From an uncultured Lactobacillus sp. (GTDB lineage: Bacteria > Bacillota > Bacilli > Lactobacillales > Lactobacillaceae), in contig CAOOYH010000022.1 in NCBI GenBank assembly GCA_948500755.1, forward strand, positions 1-8,659: DNA of 8,659 nucleotides. The letters are read 5' to 3'. Positions 1 through 5,988 of the stretch are shown here, in pieces. The notes under the pieces are model-generated. The model ran no database searches and was not told the origin of the DNA. It saw nothing but the letters and a program-made list of their open reading frames with translations. How positions within the stretch are numbered: the first letter of the stretch is position 1; the number at the start of each line of letters is the position of its first letter. Made by a program: the position numbers and the translations under genes.

Positions 1-53
<53 letters not shown>

Positions 54-60
54 ATGTTTA

Positions 61-150
61 AGGAGGATGTGGGATTTGAACCCACGCACGAGCATAAACC
101 CGTCTGACGGTTTTCAAAACCGTTCCCTTAAGCCACTTGGGTAATCCTCC
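61..150 (-). tRNA. tRNA-Ser(TGA)
   Basis: Class II tRNA with a long variable arm. The acceptor stem GGAGGAT pairs with ATCCTCC. The anticodon loop TTTGAAA on an ACGGT/ACCGT stem gives anticodon TGA, and the T-loop is TTCAAAT. CCA is not encoded. It lies between tRNA-Glu and tRNA-fMet and is probably co-transcribed with them. The discriminator reads as T, which is unusual for Ser, so the 3' end could be off by one base. Confidence 0.92.
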
Positions 151-191
151 ATCGTGAAATTAAAGTACCAATACAATTATTTAGTTGGTAA

Positions 192-263
192 TGACCCGTA
201 CGGGATTTGAACCCATGTTACGGCCGTGAAAGGGCCGTGTCTTAACCACTTGACCAACGGGTC
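192..263 (-). tRNA. tRNA-Glu(TTC)
   Basis: The acceptor stem GACCCGT pairs with ACGGGTC. The anticodon loop CTTTCAC on a CGGCC/GGCCG stem gives anticodon TTC. The T-loop is TTCAAAT, the discriminator is A and CCA is not encoded. It is the first gene of the leftward tRNA cluster, directly downstream of the promoter at 298-326. Confidence 0.95.
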
Positions 264-297
264 ATGCTTGTCGCTTATTAACGCAAGGCACTTAATT

Positions 298-326
298 ATA
301 TTAACTCAACTTTCAAACTTTGTCAA
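298..326 (-). promoter_or_regulatory. Promoter of the left tRNA cluster
   Basis: On the minus strand there is a perfect -35 box TTGACA (321-326), a 17-bp spacer and a -10 box TAATAT (298-303). Transcription would start near 291, about 28 bp before the 5' end of tRNA-Glu. The region upstream is very AT-rich and may act as an UP element. The strength of the match suits a stable-RNA operon. Confidence 0.85.
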
Positions 327-349
327 CAACTTTTTTCATTTAATTTGTT

Positions 350-366
350 GAACTTTTTAAAAGTTC
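350..366. repeat. 17-bp inverted repeat upstream of tRNA promoter
   Basis: GAACTTTT and AAAAGTTC form a perfect inverted repeat around a single T. It lies about 25 bp upstream of the -35 box of the tRNA promoter and downstream of the DUF1275 gene. It has no adjacent T-run on either strand in the right place, so a simple terminator is not supported. The rest of 367-480 is T-rich and shows no gene. Confidence 0.5.
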
Positions 367-480
367 TGTGCCACAAGATGTATTTAATAATACCTAAAAT
401 ACTCAGAAGATGCAAGTAAAAAATTGATTTTTTTTGAGTTTTTTTCTTAATAACGCGCTAACCCTTGATAGATCAACGTT

Positions 481-1191
481 TTATCCTCTGCTTTTTAATT
501 CTTTTTCCCATTCTTTATGGCGCAAAAATATTACATAGCCATAAAAAGTGTTAATGATTGAAAGTAAAAATGCTGCCACGAGTAAAGTTCTAATCCCTAA
601 AATTTTTTGAATTAAAGCAGATATTATTGCTCCACTCATGAAGGCCCCTACTAAAATAGAATAATTTTCTGCAGGCGCCTTTTGATCAATATTTTTATCA
701 AAATAAAATTTACTCCATGCTAAGACCGATTTTTTTAAGTTTCCTGAGGTGAATGCATTACTATATCCTAAACCTTCAATTTTACTAAAAGCTCCACTTT
801 GCATCGCTAACCCTACAGCTAATAGTGGAACAATATAATAATTCGGTACTGAATGAGGTAAAAAGCTCACTACCACGCAAATAATAATAATCGGGATCAT
901 TTCAAAAATCCGCCAATAATGGCTCTGTGAGTGCTTATGAATAAGGGTAACGATAATTAACCCTAAGATAAAGGATAAAATGGTTGAAAGCCTATTTAGC
1001 ATTCCTGTCACGTTTCCATTTGCTACAGAGGCACTAAAAAAGATAATATTTCCAGTTTGACCCGCAGCCAAAGTTTGTCCACGTTGAATAAAAGTGTAAG
1101 CATCAATAAATCCTCCACAAAACGTTAAAGCCGCTGCCATTTCTTTAGCTTGTTCAATATTCTTTCTGTGAAGCAAATCATTAAAAACCAT
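481..1191 (-). CDS. DUF1275 (YoaK-like) integral membrane protein
   Basis: A 236-residue membrane protein of the DUF1275/YoaK family. The family is widespread in bacteria and its biochemical role is not established; transport is often proposed. About six hydrophobic segments are visible, near residues 18-36, 67-84, 98-112, 117-135, 176-197 and 200-224. The family signatures are the N-terminal GGFIDAYTF (26-34) followed by GQTGN (45-49), and TSGN (148-151) in the second half, where the same pattern recurs. Length is normal and the gene looks intact. The ATG start is preceded by AAGGA at suitable spacing. The lysine- and glutamate-rich C-terminal tail is probably cytoplasmic. The gene lies between two tRNA clusters on the same strand, so it is part of the chromosomal backbone and not of the mobile element. 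No clear own terminator was found downstream. Confidence 0.85.
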   Translation of the reverse strand: MVFNDLLHRKNIEQAKEMAAALTFCGGFIDAYTFIQRGQTLAAGQTGNIIFFSASVANGNVTGMLNRLSTILSFILGLIIVTLIHKHSQSHYWRIFEMIPIIIICVVVSFLPHSVPNYYIVPLLAVGLAMQSGAFSKIEGLGYSNAFTSGNLKKSVLAWSKFYFDKNIDQKAPAENYSILVGAFMSGAIISALIQKILGIRTLLVAAFLLSIINTFYGYVIFLRHKEWEKELKSRG

Positions 1192-1509
1192 TATAAAGTT
1201 CCTTAATAAAATACAAACGATAATTCAATATCATTTTTATAATACGAAGGAATCACCCTCTATTCAAGTCCTCTATTCTCCTTTAACACATCATTTGCCT
1301 TTAAGGGCCCTAAAATCACTTTAGAGGGCTTTTTAATTAAGAAATGTCTTCTTCCTCTCCCTGAGCTTTCAAATCATATTATAGACAATAAATTTATTTT
1401 ACTTAAGTCTCCATACTCTAGGATAAGGGATTCGTATTTATTTTCTAGATAGCAGCCGTTGTTTCTTACGATTTTTAACTACATCCTCTGTTTTTACTCT
1501 CTTAAAAAC
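1192..1509. other. Intergenic region, no gene seen
   Basis: About 320 bp of AT-rich sequence between the DUF1275 gene and the tRNA-operon terminator. No convincing reading frame is present on either strand. The only structure noticed is a weak rightward terminator-like hairpin at 1307-1334. Confidence 0.6.
1307..1334 (+). terminator. Weak rightward terminator-like hairpin
   Basis: GCCCTAAA pairs with TTTA plus GGGC across a two-base GA bulge, followed by TTTTT. The T-run lies only on the plus strand. No rightward gene precedes it in the window, so it may be the relic of a lost gene or the attenuator of a short leader transcript. Confidence 0.4.
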
Positions 1510-1556
1510 AAAAAAAGCTTTGACATCAAATTAAATCAATTTAACATCAAAGCTTT
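1510..1556 (-). terminator. Leftward terminator, probably original end of tRNA-Ser operon
   Basis: A 19-bp stem on the minus strand, complete when G-U pairs are allowed (arms 1538-1556 and 1514-1532, loop 1533-1537), is followed by seven T residues (1516-1510). It lies just outside the left att repeat. Before the element inserted, it would have stood directly behind tRNA-Ser(GCT). Confidence 0.85.
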
Positions 1557-1568
1557 TTCTACATTAAT

Positions 1569-1594
1569 TACGGAGTAGGAGAGTTTCGAACCCT
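1569..1594. repeat. Left attachment site, copy of tRNA-Ser 3' end
   Basis: This 26-bp sequence repeats the 3' end of tRNA-Ser(GCT) at 8344-8369 in the same orientation, with one mismatch (T at 1584, A at 8359). It contains the T-arm and acceptor strand but no rest of a tRNA, so it is the displaced duplicate left by integration. Core-to-core distance is 6,775 bp. The integrase gene starts its 3' end only 80 bp further in, as expected. Confidence 0.92.
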
Positions 1595-1644
1595 ACCCTA
1601 TTTAAATCCTTAATGCTACAACATCTAAACCTCAACAATAAAAG

Positions 1645-1669
1645 TATGAAGCCGAATATGAAGCCTTTT
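1645..1669. repeat. Left integrase arm-site candidate
   Basis: TATGAAGCCGAATATGAAG contains TATGAAG twice with a 12-bp period. With the bases after it, 24 of 25 positions match 8226-8250 at the other end in the same orientation. It lies 50 bp inside the left att core, between core and int. Tyrosine integrases with an AP2-like N-terminal domain bind short arm repeats flanking the core; assigning that role here is an inference from position. Confidence 0.6.
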
Positions 1670-1673
1670 GCTA

Positions 1674-2822
1674 CTATTTCATAAAATCAGCAAACTTTTT
1701 AACCGCCTTTTTCTCATCGTTTTTCATGACGTGGGTATAAACATTCATAGTAGTTTTACTGTCTGCATGTCCTAACCTTTTTTGTATTTCTTTTGCATTT
1801 AACCCCGCAGAGTAACACAAAGAAGCGTGAGTATGTCTAAAACCATGAATTTTTATACGTCTTAAACCGAACTTATCACAAATAGATTTATTCCATTGTC
1901 TTGGCTTTGATAGGGAAGTAATACCATTGTTAATAGTTGGAAAAATATAATTATCTGCGTCTAAAAAGTTAAAGCCTTTTTTAAGCATATCTTTTTGTTG
2001 GCAATAGCGCCATTCTTTTAGATAATTCATAGTTTCTGAATCTACTGGTATTCTTCTCACGCTGTTTGCCGTCTTACCATTAGAGATATAGGGACGATTA
2101 TTAAGCCCCGTAGTAACATTTCTAGTAATACTTATAGTATTAGTCTCAAAATCAATATCAGACCATTTAAGTGCTAATGATTCGCCCTTACGCATCCCTG
2201 TATAAGCCAACAATCTGAAATAGACAAAATATCTAAAATTGCATTTCTTAGCACAAGATAGAAATTTATTTAGTTCATCTTTGTCATAAAATTCTTGGTA
2301 TTGCTGTGGTCTTTCTTTCAACTTAGGCTTAATAACCTTTTCCATAGGATTACTGGTTAATAATTCCATATCAATACCATATTTAAAAACCTTTGAAGCA
2401 TAATGTATAAATCTATCAAAAGTGTGGGGCGCTTCTTCAAACCACTCATTTACTGCCTTTTGGCATTCAGCAACTGTAATCTTCTCTATATAAATATTAC
2501 CAAGCGCACTAAGAATATGATTATTGAAATATCTCATAGTAACAGCGTATGTACTTTCTTTAACAGTTGGCTTATATACCTTATCCCATGATTCAAACAA
2601 TTGCTTAAAGGTAAGCTTTTTCTTGTTTAAAGGTTCATACTCGCCTTTTACAATTTTCAATTTATAGTTTAGATACGCTTCAAGCGCTTCATCTTTCGAT
2701 TTAAAGCCTTGTTTCTTAATTTGAATGGTGTGCCCTGTGGTTTCATCTTTACCCACATAAATTAAAAACTTGTATCTCTTTTCGCCTTTTGGCGTGGTGT
2801 ATTCCTTAATATCATTATCCAT
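1674..2822 (-). CDS. int: Tyrosine recombinase, phage/Tn916-type integrase
   Basis: A 382-residue site-specific recombinase that should integrate and excise this element at tRNA-Ser(GCT). An AP2-like arm-binding domain covers about 5-60. A SAM-like core-binding domain covers about 70-165 and the catalytic domain about 175-375. All expected catalytic residues are visible: R211 in TGMRKGE, K250 in NGKTANSVRR, H326 and R329 in HGFRH, H352 in RLGHADS and the nucleophile Y362 in VYTHV. The protein is full length and looks active. The ATG is preceded by GAGGT (2831-2835 reversed). The gene is transcribed outward towards the left att core, with the arm-site candidate just behind its stop codon. The identical 33-bp repeat and a 12-bp palindrome (TGATAATTATCA, 2909-2920) lie upstream and may carry its control region. 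It is separated from the repressor gene by about 270 bp, so it probably has its own promoter. Confidence 0.96.
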   Translation of the reverse strand: MDNDIKEYTTPKGEKRYKFLIYVGKDETTGHTIQIKKQGFKSKDEALEAYLNYKLKIVKGEYEPLNKKKLTFKQLFESWDKVYKPTVKESTYAVTMRYFNNHILSALGNIYIEKITVAECQKAVNEWFEEAPHTFDRFIHYASKVFKYGIDMELLTSNPMEKVIKPKLKERPQQYQEFYDKDELNKFLSCAKKCNFRYFVYFRLLAYTGMRKGESLALKWSDIDFETNTISITRNVTTGLNNRPYISNGKTANSVRRIPVDSETMNYLKEWRYCQQKDMLKKGFNFLDADNYIFPTINNGITSLSKPRQWNKSICDKFGLRRIKIHGFRHTHASLCYSAGLNAKEIQKRLGHADSKTTMNVYTHVMKNDEKKAVKKFADFMK

Positions 2823-2849
2823 GTTTAATTACCTCGATTAGTTGAACAC

Positions 2850-2882
2850 GTGCGCAGGTAGACTAATCTTAAATATTTAACA
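2850..2882 (+). repeat. 33-bp repeat, copy A
   Basis: Identical over all 33 bases to 4316-4348, and similar to the inverted copy at 8162-8194. The first half reads GTGCGCAGGTAGACTAATC; the second half holds the palindrome TTAAATATTTAA. It lies 28 bp upstream of the int start. The motif TTTTGGTTA follows at 2931-2939, 48 bp beyond the repeat, but I could not fold a good terminator around it. Confidence 0.9.
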
Positions 2883-2908
2883 TAAATGCGTTTTTAAGGA
2901 TGGAGATT

Positions 2909-2920
2909 TGATAATTATCA
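2909..2920. promoter_or_regulatory. 12-bp palindrome upstream of int
   Basis: TGATAATTATCA is a perfect palindrome about 90 bp upstream of the int start codon. It could be an operator for int or chance in AT-rich DNA. The remainder of 2883-3093 shows no reading frame and only AT-rich sequence. Confidence 0.35.
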
Positions 2921-3093
2921 GTTAATTAGATTTTGGTTACTTTTTAAATTGTCGTTTTTTGCTTTCTTTGCATAACTAATATAACTATCTACCTCAATTC
3001 ACTTGAACTGATTAGTAACATGGTTATTGAAGTAAGAGAAAATATCAAAAAAGAAGAGATTAAATGCAATAAATTATAAAACAAACAGCTAAT

Positions 3094-3657
3094 TCATTCA
3101 CCATTATAACCAAAATATTCTCTAAAAATATTTGAAGTTTGGTTATATGCTTTTTGTGCCTTTTTATCAGCTCCTTTTGCCATAATTGCAACTTCAAAAG
3201 CCATAGCTATATACATATTAATCTCATCTAATATTGAATAATCGTTTATATTTGTAGCTATATCATAAAGTTTTTTACTACCTAAACTATGTTGAAAATC
3301 ATCCGCTTCAATTAAGTTATATAAGTTTTTAAAGTGATTAAGATTTTCAGTTTTATAAAAATTCGCACTTTCTTCAAAAGTATCTAATTTATTCTTTTTA
3401 GCAAACTCATAAATTTTTGAAAGGTCATTCAATTCATCATAATTTTTTATTTTGGAAAATCCTTGCAAATAAGGCACTGAAACATTAAAGAAATCTGCTA
3501 ATTTTTGCCATGTTTCTAGCTTAGGTTCTCGTTTGCCTGTTTCATATTGACTTAAAGTGTTATTTGCTAGTCCTAATTTATCACCTAATTCTTGAAGTGT
3601 AAGATGTTTCTGTTGTCTCAATTCTCTAATTCGGTTTTTCGTTTGCTTTTTAGCCAT
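3094..3657 (-). CDS. XRE-family repressor (CI/Stl-like)
   Basis: A 187-residue DNA-binding protein expected to keep the element dormant by repressing the divergent rightward operon. Residues about 8-65 form a classical XRE helix-turn-helix, with LTLQELGDKLGLANNTLSQY (19-38) then ETGKREP. The C-terminal part (about 70-187) is helical and acidic. It has no recognisable S24/LexA peptidase Ser-Lys pair, so SOS self-cleavage is not indicated. Derepression by a partner or helper-phage protein, as for the Stl repressors of phage-inducible islands, is possible but is inference. GAGGTG (3665-3670 reversed) sits just before the ATG. The gene diverges from the Cro-like gene across a 121-bp switch with three matching operators, which is why a repressor role is favoured over a generic XRE regulator. 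Confidence 0.85.
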   Translation of the reverse strand: MAKKQTKNRIRELRQQKHLTLQELGDKLGLANNTLSQYETGKREPKLETWQKLADFFNVSVPYLQGFSKIKNYDELNDLSKIYEFAKKNKLDTFEESANFYKTENLNHFKNLYNLIEADDFQHSLGSKKLYDIATNINDYSILDEINMYIAMAFEVAIMAKGADKKAQKAYNQTSNIFREYFGYNGE

Positions 3658-3676
3658 TCATTCTCACCTCTTTTAT

Positions 3677-3708
3677 AACATAGTATCACACTCTGCTTCT
3701 CTCAAATA
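3677..3708 (-). promoter_or_regulatory. Leftward repressor promoter
   Basis: On the minus strand, TTGAGA (3700-3705) and TATGTT (3677-3682) are 17 bp apart. TACTAT at 3680-3685 is an alternative -10 that would leave more room before the ribosome-binding site. In either case operator O1 (3700-3712) covers the -35 region, so repressor or Cro binding there should shut this promoter. Confidence 0.6.
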
Positions 3709-3766
3709 GAGATTTTTTACATTGACATTCTCATAATGAGAGAAGTATAATTATCTCAAATTGAGA
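3700..3766. promoter_or_regulatory. Three operators of the genetic switch
   Basis: Three copies of the inverted repeat TCTC-N5-GAGA stand at 3700-3712 (spacer AAATA), 3729-3741 (spacer ATAAT) and 3754-3766 (spacer AAATT). Centres are 29 and 25 bp apart. O1 overlaps the leftward -35, O2 fills the space between the rightward -35 and -10, and O3 lies between the rightward start point and its ribosome-binding site. The arrangement parallels the three-operator switches of temperate phages. Confidence 0.88.
3722..3751 (+). promoter_or_regulatory. Rightward early promoter
   Basis: Consensus -35 TTGACA (3722-3727) and consensus -10 TATAAT (3746-3751) are separated by 18 bp. Operator O2 lies between them and O3 just downstream, so this strong promoter should be silent while repressor is bound. 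It drives the Cro-like and Xis-like genes and probably the replication operon. Confidence 0.9.
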
Positions 3767-3778
3767 GAAGGTATATAC

Positions 3779-4000
3779 ATGAAACTAACAGAACAACAAG
3801 TTTTGGCTATTAAACGCAAACGGGGTGAGCTGGATTTATCAGTTATTGCCCTATCTCATACCACAGGCGTTAGCAAATGGACTTTAAACGACATATTCAA
3901 ACACGGTCATAGAAATGTGTCTTCCAAGACTTTCAACCGCTTGAATAGTTGGTTAATTGACCAATATAACAAAGACCTTGTAAAGGGGGTGAAACAATGA
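3779..4000 (+). CDS. Cro-like HTH regulator
   Basis: A 73-residue DNA-binding protein, first gene of the rightward operon and divergent from the repressor, the usual place of Cro. Residues about 16-40 form a helix-turn-helix, with LDLSVIALSHTTGVSKWTLN (18-37); the tail is short and basic. The ATG at 3779 is preferred because AGAAGG (3766-3771) stands 7 bp before it. A TTG at 3761 is in frame but lies inside operator O3 and has no ribosome-binding site. The stop codon overlaps the next start (ATGA at 3997-4000), so translation is probably coupled. By position it should bind the TCTC-N5-GAGA operators and oppose the repressor. This is known for the family arrangement but not shown here. Confidence 0.8.
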   Translation: MKLTEQQVLAIKRKRGELDLSVIALSHTTGVSKWTLNDIFKHGHRNVSSKTFNRLNSWLIDQYNKDLVKGVKQ

Positions 4001-4302
4001 GAATAAGCCTAGATGATGAACAAATAGCGGAAATTAGAACAATGATTTTTTCTATTGTTCAAGACGCGTTAAAAGAGATAAACCACGCGGAGCCTTACTT
4101 AAATAGAAAAGGCATTGCTAAATATTTTGGCGTGTCTGAATCTACTATTTCAAACTGGGTTTCATTAGGGATGCCTGTTGCAATCATTAACGGGCGTAAA
4201 CTTTATGGCAAACAAAGTGTAAACCAGTGGTTAAAGTCCCATGAAACGCCATCACAAGGGCAAAATAAAAAGCCCACAGCTATGAAGATAGTTAAGGGCT
4301 AA
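3997..4302 (+). CDS. Xis-like excisionase / MerR-type HTH protein
   Basis: A 101-residue small DNA-binding protein. Residues about 34-84 match the helix-turn-helix fold of excisionases and phage MerR-like proteins: YLNRKGIAKYFGVSESTIS (34-52), then NWVSLGMPVAIINGRKLY and a closing VNQWLKSH helix. The N-terminal 30 residues form a helix that may dimerise. The C-terminal tail is basic. It is translationally coupled to the Cro-like gene through an ATGA overlap and has GGGGGTG as ribosome-binding site. A role as recombination directionality factor for the element's integrase is inferred from fold, size and position. A transcriptional activator role is the main alternative. It is the last gene before the 33-bp repeat and terminator. 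Confidence 0.7.
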   Translation: MRISLDDEQIAEIRTMIFSIVQDALKEINHAEPYLNRKGIAKYFGVSESTISNWVSLGMPVAIINGRKLYGKQSVNQWLKSHETPSQGQNKKPTAMKIVKG

Positions 4303-4315
4303 GTTTAAGAGATTT

Positions 4316-4348
4316 GTGCGCAGGTAGACTAATCTTAAATATTTAACA
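4316..4348 (+). repeat. 33-bp repeat, copy B
   Basis: Identical to copy A at 2850-2882 and in the same orientation. It starts 14 bp after the xis-like stop codon and is followed 42 bp later by TTTTGGTTA (4391-4399), the loop region of the terminator at 4382-4414. It is therefore within the leader of the replication operon. Confidence 0.9.
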
Positions 4349-4381
4349 AAAAGCCCTATGACGTCCCAACCATCACAGGGC

Positions 4382-4416
4382 AAGTAAAAATTTTGGTTAG
4401 ATTTTTACTTTTTTAT
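4382..4416 (+). terminator. Rightward terminator between xis-like gene and replication operon
   Basis: AAGTAAAAAT (4382-4391) pairs perfectly with ATTTTTACTT (4401-4410) around the loop TTTGGTTAG, followed by TTTT. A second, weaker hairpin, GCCCT/AGGGC (about 4353-4380), precedes it. The upstream AACCA (4366-4370 region) could pair with TGGTT in the loop, which would compete with the terminator. Only 22 bp separate the T-run from the next start codon, too little for a full promoter. Confidence 0.8.
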
Positions 4417-4438
4417 TATAACAAAAAGAAGGGATTAA

Positions 4439-4846
4439 ATGGCAAAGATCCAAATGACGCTGAATATTAACGGCGTGCGGTTCCCCACCCAACGAGTTAA
4501 GCTATCCGAGTTTGAAGCTAAGGTCTACAAACTCATACCAGTGGGCAAAGAGAACGCGGTAAGTCTTGCTTATTTAGCAAAGACTCTAAACGTTGATACA
4601 CGTACCATAGTGAGCGCAGTTAGAAGAATGCGGTTAAAGAGTCTTGACATTGGTAGTGGTCGAGATGTCGGTTATTACCGCTTCAAAGACCCGCAAGAAT
4701 ATGCCGAATGGATGGCAACATACAGAAAAGAAGAGTTTGAACGCTCGAAAGTTTACGAAGCTATGAAGCGCACACCAATGGCACAAAAGATAACCATTAT
4801 CACGAACGATTCAAAGGAGAACAAACATGAAGAAATATCTAATTAA
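4439..4846 (+). CDS. Winged-helix phage-type protein, function unknown
   Basis: A 135-residue protein with a predicted winged-helix domain at about 22-82. A helix around SEFEAKVYKLI is followed by the HTH VSLAYLAKTLNV-DTRTIVSAVRRMR (41-65) and a hairpin wing ending GYYRF. The C-terminal half is helical and charged (WMATYRKEEFERSKVYEAMK, 91-110). Small winged-helix proteins of this look are common in early regions of Firmicute prophages and satellites, but I do not recognise a named family. GAAGGGA precedes the ATG. The gene begins about 22 bp after a terminator and overlaps the next gene by 20 bp, so the two are probably made together. DNA binding at the origin or in regulation is possible; neither is shown. 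Confidence 0.75.
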   Translation: MAKIQMTLNINGVRFPTQRVKLSEFEAKVYKLIPVGKENAVSLAYLAKTLNVDTRTIVSAVRRMRLKSLDIGSGRDVGYYRFKDPQEYAEWMATYRKEEFERSKVYEAMKRTPMAQKITIITNDSKENKHEEISN

Positions 4847-5417
4847 CGATGATGATGTTATTACAGTGGGTCAAAATCTTTATAGAATCGACCCTGAAAA
4901 TTCCGCAGAATGCAAAGAATTTCCGTTTCTACGCTGTGAAAAAGCTTCAAAAAATTATAACCATAGATTAATTCAAGATGGTGCTGACGGCGAAATATTA
5001 AGCGGTGGTAATGACAAAAATGCAACTCCAATTATGCAAGGCGACATTATAGCAAGCAACCTAGACGATGATTTAGCTTTCATTCTTATTAGTGATATGT
5101 TAATTCCACTCTATGAAGCCAAAAGAGCATTAGACGCTTACAGTACGGCTACAAACCGAACTGTAATAAGTTTGCCGACTCCCTCACCTACTCCCGAACT
5201 AGAAGAAGAGTTTACAAAACGAGATAAAAAAATGACCGCAGAAATTGCGACCATGAAAGACTTGATAGAACATGCAGAAAATGAAGGCGTTGAAATCATT
5301 GACGGTGTAACTTATAGCGCGTCTCATACGTGGGTAGAAATTGCCAAAATGGCATTAGACTTAGCAGAGCAACAAGAATGGTTTGAACGCTATGAAGATA
5401 AGTATTGCAATGATTAA
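4827..5417 (+). CDS. Hypothetical acidic protein
   Basis: A 196-residue protein that I do not recognise. It is acidic and soluble, with no signal peptide or membrane span. The N-terminal part (1-95) looks mostly beta and is rich in Asp and Asn. A proline-rich linker PTPSPTPELEEE (117-128) leads to a helical C-terminal part (128-196) with KRDKKMTAEIATMKDLIEHA, which may form a coiled coil. The end is WFERYEDK. AAGGAG stands before the ATG, which overlaps the upstream gene by 20 bp. It belongs to the replication operon of the element. Its position suggests an early-expressed accessory or interference function, but no family evidence supports a specific role. Confidence 0.75.
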   Translation: MKKYLINDDDVITVGQNLYRIDPENSAECKEFPFLRCEKASKNYNHRLIQDGADGEILSGGNDKNATPIMQGDIIASNLDDDLAFILISDMLIPLYEAKRALDAYSTATNRTVISLPTPSPTPELEEEFTKRDKKMTAEIATMKDLIEHAENEGVEIIDGVTYSASHTWVEIAKMALDLAEQQEWFERYEDKYCND

Positions 5418-5431
5418 GGAGGCTAATATAA

Positions 5432-5713
5432 ATGAAATCATTTAACAATGTGCTTATTCTTACTGATAATGCGTGTTTTATGAGTAAGACACAAGATAAT
5501 GCCGACTGTTTAAAGTTTCCTTTAACTCTTTTAGTCGATGGACATCCCCACACTATCCATAAAAAAGATGTTTCCATGTATTTCTTTAATGATAAGACAA
5601 CTCACAAATTAACTTGCCACGAACGCGGTGACACGTCTTGGCCTTTCACTGTGGACAGCACAAACGCCAAAATTAAAAATGCGCTAAATGAAACAATAGC
5701 GCAGATTATATAA
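5432..5713 (+). CDS. Hypothetical small protein
   Basis: A 93-residue protein that I do not recognise. A very strong ribosome-binding site, AAGGAGG at 5416-5422, stands 9 bp before the ATG and supports expression. The sequence is soluble and contains three cysteines (C15, C26, C62) and a cluster of histidines (H38, H40, H43, H58, H63). Metal binding is therefore conceivable, but there is no recognised zinc-finger spacing. It lies 14 bp after the preceding gene and 13 bp before the next, in the same operon. It may be a small satellite accessory protein. Confidence 0.72.
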   Translation: MKSFNNVLILTDNACFMSKTQDNADCLKFPLTLLVDGHPHTIHKKDVSMYFFNDKTTHKLTCHERGDTSWPFTVDSTNAKIKNALNETIAQII

Positions 5714-5726
5714 GGAGTAAGCAGTT

Positions 5727-5918
5727 ATGAAGTTACCAAGAATAGAATATTTCATTAGAAACTTAAATCAAAAAGGCTATATGGTCTTAAACGGCGACGG
5801 GTCATACTTTATCTTTGTTGATAGCAAACTACCCAAATCAGAACGCACACGCGTTAAAAAGGATTTTGAAAGTTTATTAGAACCCCCTAGAAAGACACCT
5901 CGCACATTAGCATATTAA
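5727..5918 (+). CDS. Hypothetical small basic protein
   Basis: A 63-residue protein, last before the internal terminator of the operon. The ATG is preceded by AAGGAG (5712-5717), which overlaps the stop codon of the previous gene and implies coupled translation. An N-terminal segment, MKLPRIEYFIRNLNQKGYMV, is followed by a short beta-like stretch (DGSYFIFVD). The tail is basic and proline-rich (EPPRKTPRTLAY). There is no membrane segment. I do not recognise the family. Confidence 0.65.
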   Translation: MKLPRIEYFIRNLNQKGYMVLNGDGSYFIFVDSKLPKSERTRVKKDFESLLEPPRKTPRTLAY

Positions 5919-5938
5919 GAAATCAACTTATTAAGAAA

Positions 5939-5966
5939 ACATCCCCCATTTGAGGGATGTTTTTTA
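5939..5966 (+). terminator. Internal terminator before rep
   Basis: ACATCCC (5939-5945) pairs with GGGATGT (5954-5960), followed by TTTTTT. It ends about 23 bp before the rep start codon. Transcripts from the operon must pass it for rep to be expressed, unless a promoter lies in the upstream gene. Confidence 0.85.
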
Positions 5967-5988
5967 CTAATGAAGATAGAAGGTAAAA

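Noticed and set aside
2403..2591. 62-codon plus-strand frame
   Set aside because: It is antisense to the conserved core-binding part of the integrase and has no ribosome-binding site.
2850..2882. 33-bp repeat as an ordinary promoter
   Set aside because: Copy A can be read as TTGAAC-16-TAATCT, but the -35 part lies outside the repeat and is not kept at copy B, so a shared promoter is not supported.
3761..3778. Upstream TTG start for the Cro-like gene
   Set aside because: The TTG lies inside operator O3 and just downstream of the promoter, with no ribosome-binding site. The ATG at 3779 has AGAAGG at ideal distance.
5296..5577. 93-codon minus-strand frame
   Set aside because: It overlaps two tightly spaced plus-strand genes with strong ribosome-binding sites and has no support of its own.
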